Source of the DNA: Artemisia argyi
Taxonomy: Eukaryota; Streptophyta; Magnoliopsida; Asterales; Asteraceae
DNA: 64,000 nt
Assembly: GCA_030686995.1 (NCBI GenBank)
Contig: CM060688.1
Span: 202,840,718 to 202,904,717 of the forward strand
Direction: 5' to 3'
Shown here: in pieces, positions 44,633 through 57,290 of the stretch
Layout: the number at the start of each line of letters is the position of its first letter
Position numbering within the stretch: position 1 is the stretch's first letter
Notes under the pieces: generated by a model
What the model was told of the DNA's origin: nothing
Databases searched by the model: none
Seen by the model: the letters and a program-made list of their open reading frames with translations, nothing else
Made by a program: the position numbers and the translations under genes

Positions 44633-46501
44633 GTATGTTGAAGTTCCTATATTAACTGGAGTCTTGATTTCTTTAATCTCCATAGAATATTTTTTATAAG
44701 TACTAAAAATTGATAATCATTCCTATCTCTAAAATGGTTCAATAAAAATTTTATTATCGCTTGAATGTGTTCCAAGTAGGAGCAATTTTATGATAGTTGT
44801 ATCATTAGTTTCTTATTCTTATTGTGGCCTTTTGTTAATATGCAAGGGTAGAAAGAATACCTGGAAATGGTAATGTACCTGAAAGAGCTAAGTATTATGT
44901 ATCAACTCTATCTGATAGATTTAACATGATTCTCTTATGTGATGACTACTGATCCTTGTGTAATTCAAAAATGTTTAATTGTTGTTTGACAGCCTAGTAC
45001 TTCTTAAAATACTATTGACTCTAGGTGTTCTATAAACTGAAATCGAAGAAACAGAATGCGAATCCGGGTGTTCGTTTTATTCACGGAAAGATATATGATT
45101 TGAAAAATGGAACCCACTTGGATTTGACTCGTGTGCATACTTATGTGAGTCTGTTACTGGTACTTCCGTAGACACTTAAATCTAAAAAAATATAAAGTTT
45201 CAGATTGATGTGGGTTAGGGCAGAGCCGAGCTAAGCTCGAGCTTCGCTTCAAAATATTTCTAGACATTTGGCACATATTTAGAGTTCATCCTATTTCAAG
45301 ACTACACCAGAAGTGATGATTCTGTATGCTCATCTTCCAGCTAAATCTGTTTGGTGTGCTTGGTCTACTATGTATTGAATCTTTGGGTCTAGCCGTATAA
45401 TGGCCTGGTCTAGCCGTACAATGGCCGGGTAAAGTTATACATGGCTGGATTTAGCCTTATAATTGTTAGGTCTAGCCATATACGGCCGAGTATAGCCGTA
45501 TAACAGATGAGTCTAGCCATTATATCGTGTGGGTTCCTTAGATAACCTCCATTGGTTGTGTTTTTGCATTAATTTACTTGGGTTTTCTATAACCTTTGAA
45601 AAATTGAAAATGCCCTCTAAAAGGTATATTATCTCACTAAAAATTTTTTTAGTGAAATATTATTCCTTTTAGCGAGATCTTCAATATTATTTTTTTTAGT
45701 GAAATATCATGGCGTCACTATAGGCTTTTGAATATATAACATGTCTTCTTTGGTAGTAAGTGACTAATGGTCGGGTCTAGCCATATAATGGCCGCGTCTA
45801 GCCATAAACGGCTGGGTCAAACCGTATTTGGCTAAACTGTGTTTGACTAAACCGTATTTGGCTGGGTCTTGCCATATAATGGCCTTGTATAGGCATATAA
45901 TAGTCGGGTCAAGTTACATATGGCTATGTCTAACCATATATGGCCTGGTCTACCCGTATTGATCACTTGATTCCTATTAGTGCTCCAAGGACGCAAATAC
46001 GATGTACTTGGTCAACTGCATATATAGATAATATCCATATAAGGTTTTTGGACTCGCATGGTTGACTTATGTTCTTGAAATTATATCATACCACTAGGAT
46101 CTGCGTAATGGTTATTTAACTTGAGTATGTGGAATCATGTTTAGCTATTTGGACGTTTTTGAAGATTTTGAAGATTTAGCTTGGATGTCTGATAAAGGTT
46201 GATGGACGTACCCTCAACCCTGTATCTGCATACAAAGTTTTTGCACTAGTGAAAACACATTTCTTTTTCTAAAAAGAATAAAAATAGAGAATTAAAGTAC
46301 TTTTTTTTACAACCAAACACATCCTTAACTTTTGCTTTAGAGTACGGTGGGTCAATTGAAAATAGACTCTCTCGACTACAAAAAGACATTGGTTGATCTA
46401 ACAAGTTAAGTTGGCCTTAGAGCAAGGCAAGCACCAACCACCCTTTTAGCTCTGCTTCTGGTTGTTATCACTTTATAGATAGAATTTTAAGTATCAAAAT
46501 G

Positions 46502-46533
<32 letters not shown>

Positions 46534-46813
46534 AAAAAAACTAAGCAGTAGTTTAAGCAAATGGACACAACAATGAATTTGGAAATGAGATATAAAAACG
46601 AGAAACAAGGATTTATAATTTTGGTGTTATATCACGAAATAGAAAAACCGCAATAAATTCAAATAAACTTAGATGTTAGGCAACCTCTATAATAGTGCCC
46701 TATACGGTGTTCACAAGAACTTGAAAAATGTGTCTTCTTCATGCACAAACCATCACTGACCAATCGCTGCACATGGATGGCGCGCAAGGTCTGCTTTGAT
46801 AATATACTTTTGC

Positions 46814-47174
46814 TAAGGTTGCGTTTGGTTTGTAGATGTGTTTCGGATTCGGATTCGGATTCGGATTTGGGTTAGGATTTGAATTTAAATTTGGATTTGT
46901 ATTTGATATAAGAGAGATAATATATTATAAAATAGTTAATTAACTATTTTTAAAAATTATACAAATAAATATATAAAGTGGGGTCCACTCATATTGGAAA
47001 AGGACAAAACATAAATATTAAATCGTACGTATATTTTTTTTATACCTATCAATATGTATAGAAATGAGATTATTGTTTAATTTCCAAGTTGTGAGCCACC
47101 ATGTTAAACAAACACAAAATTTTCATTTCTATCTTTCAATTCCTATGATACCCTCCAATGAAACGGACCCTAAA
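46814..47174. mobile_element. MITE-like element in unit 2
   Basis: Third copy of the element at 72-427, with the same ends and slightly different TTCGGA repeat number. Confidence 0.45.
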
Positions 47175-47888
47175 TCTATTTTTGAAATATACGGTTACAG
47201 TTTAGTTCCATAATTTTCTCTAAAATTATAGTCTTAATATAAATGTTCATTCATTTAAAAAGTTTTGTTGTGTTTTGTAACACGTATGCAAGACCAAATA
47301 ATTGTGTGAAAGCAACTACTTGTATGAAACACTCTAGTTATTTTGAATTTGTGTAACTATATTTACCTTGGTACTCAAAGCTACAAAGGTAGTAGTACTT
47401 TAGTTATGATGATTATAGAGTGACTTTGAGTTTTAAGAGACTCTTTAACCGCCAAAAGAAGCATTAAAAAACATTCAAATATCTTAAAAGCCAATGATAC
47501 TATTATAAGAAAAATAAATAAACCAACTAACAAGTTACCAAGAAGCTAAGGGCCTGAATCAAAGCATAAATGTGAGTCTCATGACTATGGTAATGGGTCT
47601 AAGTCAAATGTAGATAATTTGGTATCCTAAACAAACTGATGGCCATAATTTTGTTCTTTTTCATTTAGCTCAAATATATCTACATGGTGGTTTCTAATAA
47701 CATGTCCTGAAATTTTCATGTTTAGATTTCGAACGAGTTGAGTTTCTAAGGTGGTTCCCGGGAAGGGTGTACACGGTCTGGTTTATCGGGTTTTTTATAT
47801 TCCAAAATTCTTGGCCAAACCAGGAGGAACCATGAACTCTTTTAAGGAAGAACCAAATGGCAAGGGTCTCATTTAAACAATTTTGCAG

Positions 47889-48053
47889 CTATTATCCCCA
47901 AAAACATAGCTCTTTTCTATTTGGAGAGGAGTTTGGTTAAGGAGCTTGTTAAGCGCCCCGAAAGCTTTGAAAGATAACTCATAGGTAGTTACAACCAGAT
48001 AATATCAAATCCGAAAGATTTATCTCAGAAGAACTCCAATCAACTTCATCCAG
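47889..48053 (+). pseudogene. Plus-3-domain-like exon, unit 2
   Basis: 165 bp with acceptor TTTTGCAG and donor CAG|GTATGT as in unit 1. The frame is mostly retained (SLV-EL--KRPESFER), with substitutions such as ATCCCCAAA for ATCCCAGAA. Isolated relic. Confidence 0.45.
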
Positions 48054-48558
48054 GTATGTTGAAGTTCCTATATTTACTGGAGTCTTGATTTCTTTAATCT
48101 CCATAGAATATTTTTGACAAGTAAAAAAAATTGATAATCATTCCTATCTCTAAAATAGTTCAATATCAATTTTATTATCACTTGAATGTGTTCCAAGTAG
48201 GAGCAATTTTATGATAGGTGTATCGTTAGTTTCTTATTCTTATTGTGGCCTTTTGTTAATATGCAAGGGTAGAAAGAATACTTGGAAATGGTAATGTACC
48301 TGAAAGAGCTCAGTATTATGTATCAACTCTATCAGATAGATTTAACATGATTCTCTTATGTGATGGCTACTGATCCTTGTGTAATTCAAAAATGTTTAAT
48401 TGTTGTTTGACAGCCTAGTACTTCTTAAGATACTATTGACTCTAGGTGTTCTATAAACTGAAATCGAAGAAACGGAATGCGAATCCGGGTGTTCGTGTTA
48501 TTCACGGAAAGATATTTGATTTGAAAAATGGAACCCACTTGGATTTGACTCATGTACA

Positions 48559-49309
48559 TACTTATGTGAGTCTATTACTTGTACTTACGTAGACACTTAG
48601 ATCTAAAAAATTATAAAATTTTAGATTGATATGGGTTAGAGCAGAGCCGAGCTAAGCTCGATGTTCGTTTCAAAACATTTCTAGACATTTGGCACTTATT
48701 TAGAGTTCATTTTATTTCAAGACTGCACCAGAAGTGATTATTTTGTATGCTCATCTTCCTGTTAAATCTGTTTGGTATGCTTGGTCTACTATGTATTGAA
48801 TCTTTGGGTCTAGCCGTATAATGGCCTGGTCTAGCCGTACAATGGCCGGGTAAAGTTATATATGGCTGGATTTAGCCTTATAGTCGTTTGGTCTAGCCAT
48901 ATATGGCCGGGTATAGCCGTATAACAGATGAGTCTAGCCATTATATTGGGCGGGTACCTTAGATAACCTCCATTGGTTGTGTTGTTGCATTAATTTACTT
49001 GGGTTTTCTATAACCTTTAAAAAAATAGAAAATGCTCTCTAAAAGGTATATTATCTCACTAACAATATTTTTAGTGAAATATTATTCCTTTTAGCGAGTA
49101 TCTTCAATTTTATTATTTTTAGTGAAATATCATGGCCTCAGTAAAGGCTTTTGAACATATACCATGTCTTCATTGGTAGTAAGTGACTAATGGCCGGGTC
49201 TAGCCATATAATGGCTGCGTCTAGCCATAAACGGCCGGGTCAAACCGTATTTGGATAAACCGTATTTGGCTGGGTCTTGCCATATAATGGCCTTGTCTAG
49301 CCATATAAT
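48559..49309. repeat. 3.4 kb tandem unit, copy 3 (truncated)
   Basis: Follows units 1 and 2 for ~750 bp, then stops within the second minisatellite block at ccatataat and passes into the next repeat family (gcaacttttttacatg). Confidence 0.8.
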
Positions 49310-50061
49310 GCAACTTTTTTACATGATGCAAATTTGTGAACTTTATACTATTTTTTTTTTACTTAAAGGTAAATTTATTAAGTAAAGGGAGCCAAAAGGC
49401 TAAACAAGACAAAAAGTACAAAGTATTAATAAAAGACTAGGACACTTCCCTAGCTTCCACACTTATGCACCACAAAACAAGATGGCATAGGACATATCGC
49501 TAGCTCAATACCAAAACAATAAATAACATCAACTAATAATATAAAAATCCATACAAATAGCAGGAATAGCAAGATGAAAGTAATGAGACAAAATTCAAAC
49601 TAGAAACCCAAGTATACTTCTGCATCATCAGAGATCAAATGGACCAACCAATGACCTCCAAACCAACACAATACACATAGGCTACTAGAAATCTAAGACT
49701 CACCACTCATCAAAGCCAAAACCAGAATACCAGCCCATGCCATCTAATATATCATAAACCACCCAATATCCAACCAAAAGAAACTCCACCAGAAATCCAG
49801 CAATTCAACCAAGAAGACCAATTACTTCAACATCAAATAAGCAAGGAAGTGCCATAAAAGCTGTTTAGAAGAATTTTCCTCCTTAAAAACCTTATAATGT
49901 AAAACCCAAAGGGTAAAACCATTAATAAGGACAAAAAGAGTAAAACATTCTCCCAAACCTTCCCAAATATACCATCAATCTCCCACAAATTCCATACCCT
50001 GTTACACTCCCAAAAACCAGTTCCAGCATGAAACCAGTTAACCCAAGCACCATCCATAGCA

Positions 50062-53000
50062 CTAATCATTATCATCATTATGCTTCAAGATCTCTTCCAC
50101 CATTCTTCTATAGTATTCATCTTTAATAATCTTTAAATCCCAAATATTAGCAGCTTCAATGGAGTTAGGAGAATACCTAATATTAAGACCCAGAAGCTTT
50201 AATCTCACAGTCCCAACCACAGTCTTGAGTAAATTGTCCACATCTCTAAACTCCTTCCTGAAACATTTGAAGTTTCTTTCCTGCCAAACAAAATAAACAC
50301 AAGCACCCAACACTAACCTCTGGATCACACTCCAGATAGAATTAGTAGCAGGTTTATTAGAGATAAAAGAAATAATACTAGCCCAATCATTTGAGATATC
50401 CTCAAGTTTCGCCATAAGCTTACACTTTTCCCAAAGTCTCTTCGAAAACGGGCACGAGAAGAACAGATGAGTGTAAGATTCAAGTTCATGATTACATAGA
50501 TGACACACCATACTCTGAACATCCACCCACTTAGAAATTCTATCAAGAGTTTTCAACCTGCCCTTAATAGCAACCCAAAGAATAAACACGTGCCTTGGGA
50601 TACATTGTGAATACCAAACATGTCTATACCACATCACTTTTGGGCCATCCTCTCTAACAGCTTTCCATACCTCTTTAACAGAAAATTCTTTATCCTTTCC
50701 ATTTTTATCAACCCAAATAACTTTATCATCCAACTCATTAATCAACTTAGGAACCTGAACATTAGTAACTTCACTAAACCTATCACTCCAATCAATAGGC
50801 CAATCCCATTCATTATCCTTCACCATATCCCTGACTTTAGCTTTTAAACTCAAATTAGCTTCAACAATAATACTATGATTAATAAATCTAATAAGCAGAC
50901 CAGAATGATGCCACTTATCAAACCATAAGTTACAATCCCACCCATTACCAACTTTAATATACACAAAACTCTTAACTTTGTCTCTAAGATCCAATAAACT
51001 ATTCCAACTCCATGAATAACCCCTATATATCTCTGGATCCCAAATATTTCCACCCTTTAACCAATAAATATTAACCCAACTAACCCATATAGATTTCTTT
51101 CTACTAGCAATGTTCCAAAGGTGTTTGGCCATAAGAGCAACATTCCACTGATGAGCAGATCCCAAGCCCAACCCCCCTTGACTCTTAGGTTTACAAACCT
51201 CTTTCCACGCAACACTCGCCATTCCCCTAACCGATTCCCCTCTAGTCCACAGAAATTTCTTAAGAATTCTATCAATATCATTACAAGTCTCCTTAGGTAA
51301 CATTAATAGGGAAGACCAATAGACTTGAAGTGAGTTAAGAATAGAAGAAATAAGTTGTAGTCTACCAGCGAAAGAAAGTACCTTGTTTCTCCAGTCCCCA
51401 ATTCTTTTCTTAATCACTTCAATTATGCACTTAGAATCATTAGCAGACAATCTTTTAGACACCAACGGTACACCCAAATATCTAATAGGTAGGACTCCTT
51501 CCTTGAACGGCATAACCAAACTAATATCAGCTTTCACAGGTTCTGCAACATTACCAAAAAAAGCCTCACTTTTCGCCAAACTAGGCAGCAAACCAGAACT
51601 TAGACAGAATTCATCCAACCCTCTTCTTAAGACTGACGCAGAAATAAGGTCACCATGACAAAGCATCAACAAGTCATCCGCAAAACACAAGCTGCTAATC
51701 TTTAATTCTTTACACCCCCAGTGGTATTTAAAAAGTTTCTCAGCCCTTATTTGTCTCATAACCATCAGATTTAGCACCTCCATAACTAAAGTAAAAAGAT
51801 ATGGGGAAATGGGGTCCCCTTATCTCAAACCTCTACCTGCTTTAAAGTATCCATTAGGCTCACCGTTAATACAAACAGAGAACGAAGCAGTTGTTAGACA
51901 CACCATGATCCAGTGTACCATAACAGGGTGGAATCAAAAACATTTAGGAATGAATTCAAGAAACTGCCAATTAACGGTATTATACGCTTTTTGTATATCT
52001 ATTTTAAAGGCACACCTACTAGACCCACTCCAAGACTTCCAATTATATCCCCTCATAAACTCTTGAGCTAAAAGCACATTATCACTAATTTGCCTCCCCG
52101 GGATAAACACACTTTGGTTCTCACCAACCAGCTCACTTAATACACCTTTAATCCTATTAGTAATGATTTTACTAATAGTTTTATAAACCACATTACAACA
52201 ACTAATAGGCCTGTAATCAGAGACATACTTAGGGGCAACGACTTTAGGAATTAAAGATATAATGGAAGCATTAATCTCACCAAGAAGTTTACCACTACTG
52301 AAGAACTCTTTGATAGCAGCACATGTATCATGACCAACAACCTTCCAAGCCGCCTTGAAGAACTTGGAAGTATATCCATCCGGACCTGAAGTTCCTCATC
52401 AGAAACAGGTTTGATAAGATCAACCGCAATCTCAGCATCCAACTTATTAGTGAATAATGTGTGAGGCTCTTCAATCGGATAAACTTCACCACAGGTACCA
52501 AAGAAACTTTTGAAATGGTTAACAAACTTGTTAACCATATCAGCACCATGAAGAACATTGCCATCCATATCATGAACATCTTCAATCCTACTCTTAATAA
52601 CTCTACTCTTCACCACATTATGGAAATACGAACTGTTGAAGTCCCCCTCTTTCAACCACTGAATCTTAGACTTCTGTTTCAAAAGCAATTCCTCGTCTAA
52701 TAACGCTCTCTTATAGGCAGCAGCATATAACGACTCTTCTTCCCTTAAAAAGCTATTAGAAGGATCATTACCCAAAGAACTTTGAACCCTATCCAACTCA
52801 TCTTTTAACAGCTTAACCTTAACACAAACATCCCCATTTTTCTTATTAAGATCTCTCATATGTTTTTTCAAGAATTTCAACCTCTTAGTAAGAATATACA
52901 TAGCATATCCTTCCACTGGGACATTCCACTTACTCTCAACAACATCCAAAAACCCCTTCTTCTCAGTTAAATAATTCATGAATCTAAACGATAATCAATA

Positions 53001-53706
53001 CAGCCGAAGAATGATCAGAAACATTGAATGGCAGAAAGTTAGAAAAGGAAGCAGGATAATCATCCACAAATATATTATTAGCCATAACTCTATCAAGCTT
53101 TTTAAGGACACCACTACTAGGATCATTCCGTTTTTGGATCCAAGTAAAAAATATCCCAGTAATCTTGACATCTTCAATACCTAAAAAGTCTACACAATTT
53201 CTAAAGTCTTGAACACCAAAACTTTTGACCCCAATACCATTTGAATTTTCGTTATAGTCAAGAATAACATTAAAGTTGCCAAGCAAAACCCATGGACAAC
53301 TACCAGCCAAACTATAGTGATCCCGAAGATTCTCCCAAAGCAACTTCCTATCCTTAACATTAGTCTCCCCGTATACAAAAGAGACGTATATCAATTTATC
53401 ATCACACAACCTTCTAACTAGAAAGTGCATCACTTGGCTAATCTGAGAAATCAGTTGGGCGCTTAAAACAGTATGGTCCCACCCGACAACTATTCTACAT
53501 CCCTTATTACTATCCACTGAATTCGACACCCAAACCCAATTACCAAAAACCTCATCACATACTTTATTCACAAACTTCTTCCTTAATTGTGTTTCTATAA
53601 TACCACACATACTAATATTATTACTATATATAAATTTCTTGACTTCACTTTGCTTCAGGGAATTACACATTCCCTGAATATTCCATGAAGCAATTTTAAT
53701 CACCAT
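50062..53706 (-). pseudogene. LINE 1 ORF2 (endonuclease, RT, zinc-binding domain), broken
   Basis: ATG at 53706 (MVIKIASWNIQGM). The apurinic-type endonuclease spans 53706-52984 with SWNIQG, IIETQ and SDHS, but the usual GDFN motif reads GNFN. A frame break follows at about 52980. The RT domain has a ~40 bp deletion near 52388 compared with LINE 2, plus a stop in the GLR-GDPISPYLF motif at about 51822. The catalytic FADD (SLCFADDLLML) is intact. The C-terminal zinc-binding region has CHLCNHELES and HLFFSCPFSKRLW (zf-RVT type). The protein would nick DNA and copy LINE RNA; this copy cannot. Confidence 0.85.
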
Positions 53707-53707
53707 A

Positions 53708-56326
53708 TTAAACTTGGGATGAGACAGATGCCATAACACCTAGCATCTGATAATCCACACCAACAACCTCATTTGAAACCTCATCCTTAGTAATGAAATC
53801 TGCAGTACCATGGGTTTCCGCTGCAACTTCATCTTTAATACCATCCATAACATCTTCATAAAACTGGTCCTGCATCATTTTATCCACCTTATGACCCATA
53901 ATGGACTCATAATGTTGGATCATTTCCTCTGTCCAATTTTCCTTGACTGCATCAGTCAATTCATGTTCATTCAAACAGAATAAATCAACCTCTGCAATCT
54001 GTTTTAATTTCACCCATTGCATTATCTCGGACAACTTATCTCTATATATATCATCATAAACTTGTATAAATGCTTGGTTCTTAGTAAGATCATTACCTTT
54101 CATTAATTCCACGCTTTTCTTTTCTGCTTCCTCCTTAGCAATCATCGCCAAATTCCTATTTCCATAAACTATATCTTTTTGTAGTTTTGCAATCCTCCCC
54201 TTAAGTTCCCCAATTTTAGTAGTCTTAACCTTCGCAACCTGAGATTCTTCCCACAACAATATCAAATCCTCCGTCCATCTATTCCTATCATCATCAGAAA
54301 TCCTCATATCTAACTTACAAGCCATATCAATTTTCTTCTTCATATCCTCCCACTCCTGACTTCCTACTTCAATTTTATCACTTGCCAATGCATCAAACTT
54401 ATTACTTGTTTTGATAACTTCCTTTTCCATTTTCTTATTCTTACCATCCCCAATAACTCCAACAGTATTCTTCTTCTTCTCAGTTTCAGTCACATTTCTT
54501 TCATTACTCGTATCATCAACAACAGACTTCTTCTCACCATTACTCTTAACCGGAACCTCTCTAAAACTAGGCCTTTGAGACATTCCTCCCCTACCATTCA
54601 AACCACCTCTTCCCTTATTATTATATCCACCTCTATAACCATAGTTCTGAACCCCCACAGGCCTGCTGGTACTAGCACCATTCTTATCCACTTTCCTTGT
54701 ATCATGCCACACTTCCTTCTCCTTATTCTTCTCAGTTACACTAGAAACCTTGGGCGTCTTCTCCGCCACTTCCTTAGCCAACTCCTCCTCAGTTCATACC
54801 CTAACCTTACAAGCTTTATAATCATGCCCAAATACTTTGCAATGCGTACATAACGGTGGCTTCCAATCATATCCAACCCTCAAGTTCATAGACTTACCCA
54901 ACTTACTATAACAAATCTCTATAGACTCAGCAAGTTCCCTAGACGCATCCACCTCCACAAGCACTCTAGCAAAACTCGCTCTCCCATACGCTCTTAAACA
55001 CATAGATTCTGTAATCCTATCCATTATAATAGGATTTCCAACACTACTAGCTATCCTACTAATACCCTCAGTATTCCACGCTTCTAATGGCACATTGTAA
55101 ATCTTCACCCAAATAGGAACTTTAGAAGGCTCAGGCTTCACCATGCACAACCCCGCTTCCCATTTCTGAACAAAAAACGGCTTGCCATCCACTAACCATG
55201 GGCCATTCTCTAGAACATAATTCATCCCTTCATCAGATTTAAACTTAATAAAGTGAAGACCACTCTCATTGACTAAAATTTCATCAACATGATATGGCCT
55301 CCACATCCTTCTAAGATGCCCTGATATCTCTCTATATCTCATATTCACACCCACAAAATACCCCACTAAAGTCATACACCAATTCTTGCTTCCTACCTTA
55401 ATTACCGGATCCATATCAACCACTTTTCTACCAAACTCATTGAATCTCAAAGGAATTTCAGACAATTTATTTCCCAAACCCCCAACAGTACCCTGAAAAG
55501 CATTTATAAAAGACACAGGTTTCTTTCCATTCACACTATCTATCATTTCAGTATCCATACCAATCACATTACCACCACCATTGTTACCACTTACCTTACT
55601 AACAACTTCACTTAAACTAGGCCAAATCCTCCCACTATTTTCACCACTCTTACTCGCCAAATTCCCATCATTCAAACGAGCCTTACCAACATTACTAGTA
55701 CTACCAACATTGTTCAAACCAGGGTTAAGAACAGGGTTCTCATGAAAAGGAACAGGCATTTCATTAGGAACAATACTAGGTTTGCTAACAATGTTTTCAA
55801 AATTCTTAACCATACCATTACCCTTGTTAATAGCCACATACTTTTGAGAACTACCTTGTATACCAGCTTCAGAACTAACACCAATATCACCTCCCCTAGA
55901 CACATCAGTACTCTTTCCATTTACAACCTTCATACCCTGACTACCCACCCCTGTATCAGACTCCATAACAACCTTCTTCAAGCTTTGAGACCCACTCTCA
56001 AACTCAACCTCAGTACCTTCCTCCTTAATCTCCAACTCCTCATCATTAGCTTCCATCTCTTCAGTACCAACATCACCATACTCTAAACCATCCATATCTT
56101 TCATTAATTTCCTATTCCTAGCACTACCCTTCTTAGAACCCTTCTTAGACATCTTTGAAATCACATTAAAACCCTTCAAAGCTATTTTAACATCACTACT
56201 TGAATTCCTAGTAGTCCTTTTGGGACGTACAACATCATTAGACTGAATTGGGGGAGGTACGAGATTAGGGTTTATGGGATCTGGATCATTCATGGTGGGA
56301 TTGATGTTTGGTGGACACGAAATCAA
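53708..56326 (-). pseudogene. LINE 1 ORF1 (DUF4283 plus CCHC), one stop codon
   Basis: An open frame from 56326 (a more likely start is Met12 at 56293, MNDPDPIN) to a TGA ending at 54794, then the same kind of sequence to a TAA at 53708-53710. Residues ~315-470 are a DUF4283-type domain (GYFVGVNMRYREI, FIKFKSDEGMNYVLENGPW, PIWVKIYNVPLEAW). A knuckle, CTHCKVFGHDYKAC, lies at about residue 493. Plant L1 ORF1 proteins with this architecture bind LINE RNA. The segment after the stop is Lys/Glu-rich. The stop is probably a CGA-to-TGA change. Confidence 0.8.
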
Positions 56327-56634
56327 TAAAAGAAACTACATAATCAACAATCTGAATAGCAGAAACGGATTTGGGGAAAAAGATGGAAGAAATGTTATGG
56401 AAATGAGTGGATAACGGAAATAACTAAAAACTAAATAGCAATAAATGGGGAGATCCGGCTACTATTCAAATGAGATTATTATATCAAAATATAGATCATG
56501 AACAGTAGAATCATAATCAAAAAACAATAATAAAATTCAATGGTTGGATTAAAAATAGATGATGAATTACTTAATAAAATTGCTTAGAGTTTTTAGGGTT
56601 TTTAGAGAGTGAAAGTTAACTTTATACTATTTTT

Positions 56635-57290
56635 GTAATATATATACCATTTTGTGAACTTTATACATTTTTTGCGAAAAATAATTTTAGTTAACTTTTA
56701 CACAATGTTTATGTATATTATACTACTTTTGTGACTTTTATTCATATTATTTTGAATTTATACCCATTATTGAAGTGTGCGTTATTTAAGTGAGTTATTT
56801 TTAAGTTTCGTACTCATGTACTTAGTTTTCAAAATTGAGGTTTACTTGAGGAATTATGATATATGTGACTAAACTCTCTCGATCAATTCCGAATATAGAA
56901 GATACAAATATCACCTTTCTTATCTCAAACCAAACATATTAAACAAAAATAAGGAGAGACTGCAACACCGCAACAACACATGACCGAAAAAGATAACTAT
57001 TGTGGCTCACGGGTGTCATTTTTCAAGGTTGAAAATTTTTCTTCATGAAGAAACTAAGCAATATATGTAAACCCACTACATTACTATAACACAAACATAA
57101 GCCCAATAGATCTAAGTAAAATTTTTAGCAACCTATTATCAGATGTTTAAAGTCAATTATATTAAGAATCAATTCTCACAAAACAAGACGTATTTAAATT
57201 TTATGAACACATCGAAAAACCAATACTGTACCCTCTTTTAGGGAATTCATTAGCCGTTTTTTAAGCATTACACCGTTTAAGCAAATTATA
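56635..57290. repeat. ~0.65 kb tandem family, copy 1
   Basis: AT-rich noncoding sequence homologous to 62090-62666 and 62690-63168. Its left end (49310-49338) lies on the other side of LINE 1. No gene was seen. Confidence 0.75.

Larger units (their letters stand above)
41768..45137. repeat. 3.4 kb tandem unit, copy 1
   Basis: 3370 bp, ~90-95% identical by eye to copy 2. Contains, in order, two blocks of a ~20 bp minisatellite, a 22 bp palindrome TCACTAAAAATATTTTTAGTGA split (42264-42285), an A-rich tract, the MITE-like insertion, the Plus-3-like exon, and the unidentified FYKLKSKK segment. The unit boundary chosen here (tacttatgtgag) is arbitrary. Confidence 0.85.
45138..48558. repeat. 3.4 kb tandem unit, copy 2
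   Basis: 3421 bp, the same order of parts as copy 1. Differences include an added minisatellite repeat near 45830-45870 and a pure A run (46502-46530) where copy 1 has AAAT repeats. Confidence 0.85.
49361..56617 (-). mobile_element. L1-type LINE, near full length (LINE 1)
   Basis: Transcribed right to left. It is flanked by the 17 bp target duplication aactttatactattttt (49339-49355 and 56618-56634). A poly(A) tail (T run, 49351-49360) and AATAAA on the minus strand (near 49371) mark the 3' end. The 5' end, starting AACTTTCACTCTC near 56617, is followed by a ~300 bp 5' UTR, so it is not 5'-truncated. It encodes ORF1 and ORF2, both with disabling changes. The ~700 bp 3' UTR (49361-50061) has no supported gene. 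Confidence 0.85.

Noticed and set aside
49833..50078. 81-codon frame downstream of LINE ORF2, also present at 58936-59181
   Set aside because: Lies in the LINE 3' UTR; similarity is that of the two LINE copies, with no domain or start context.
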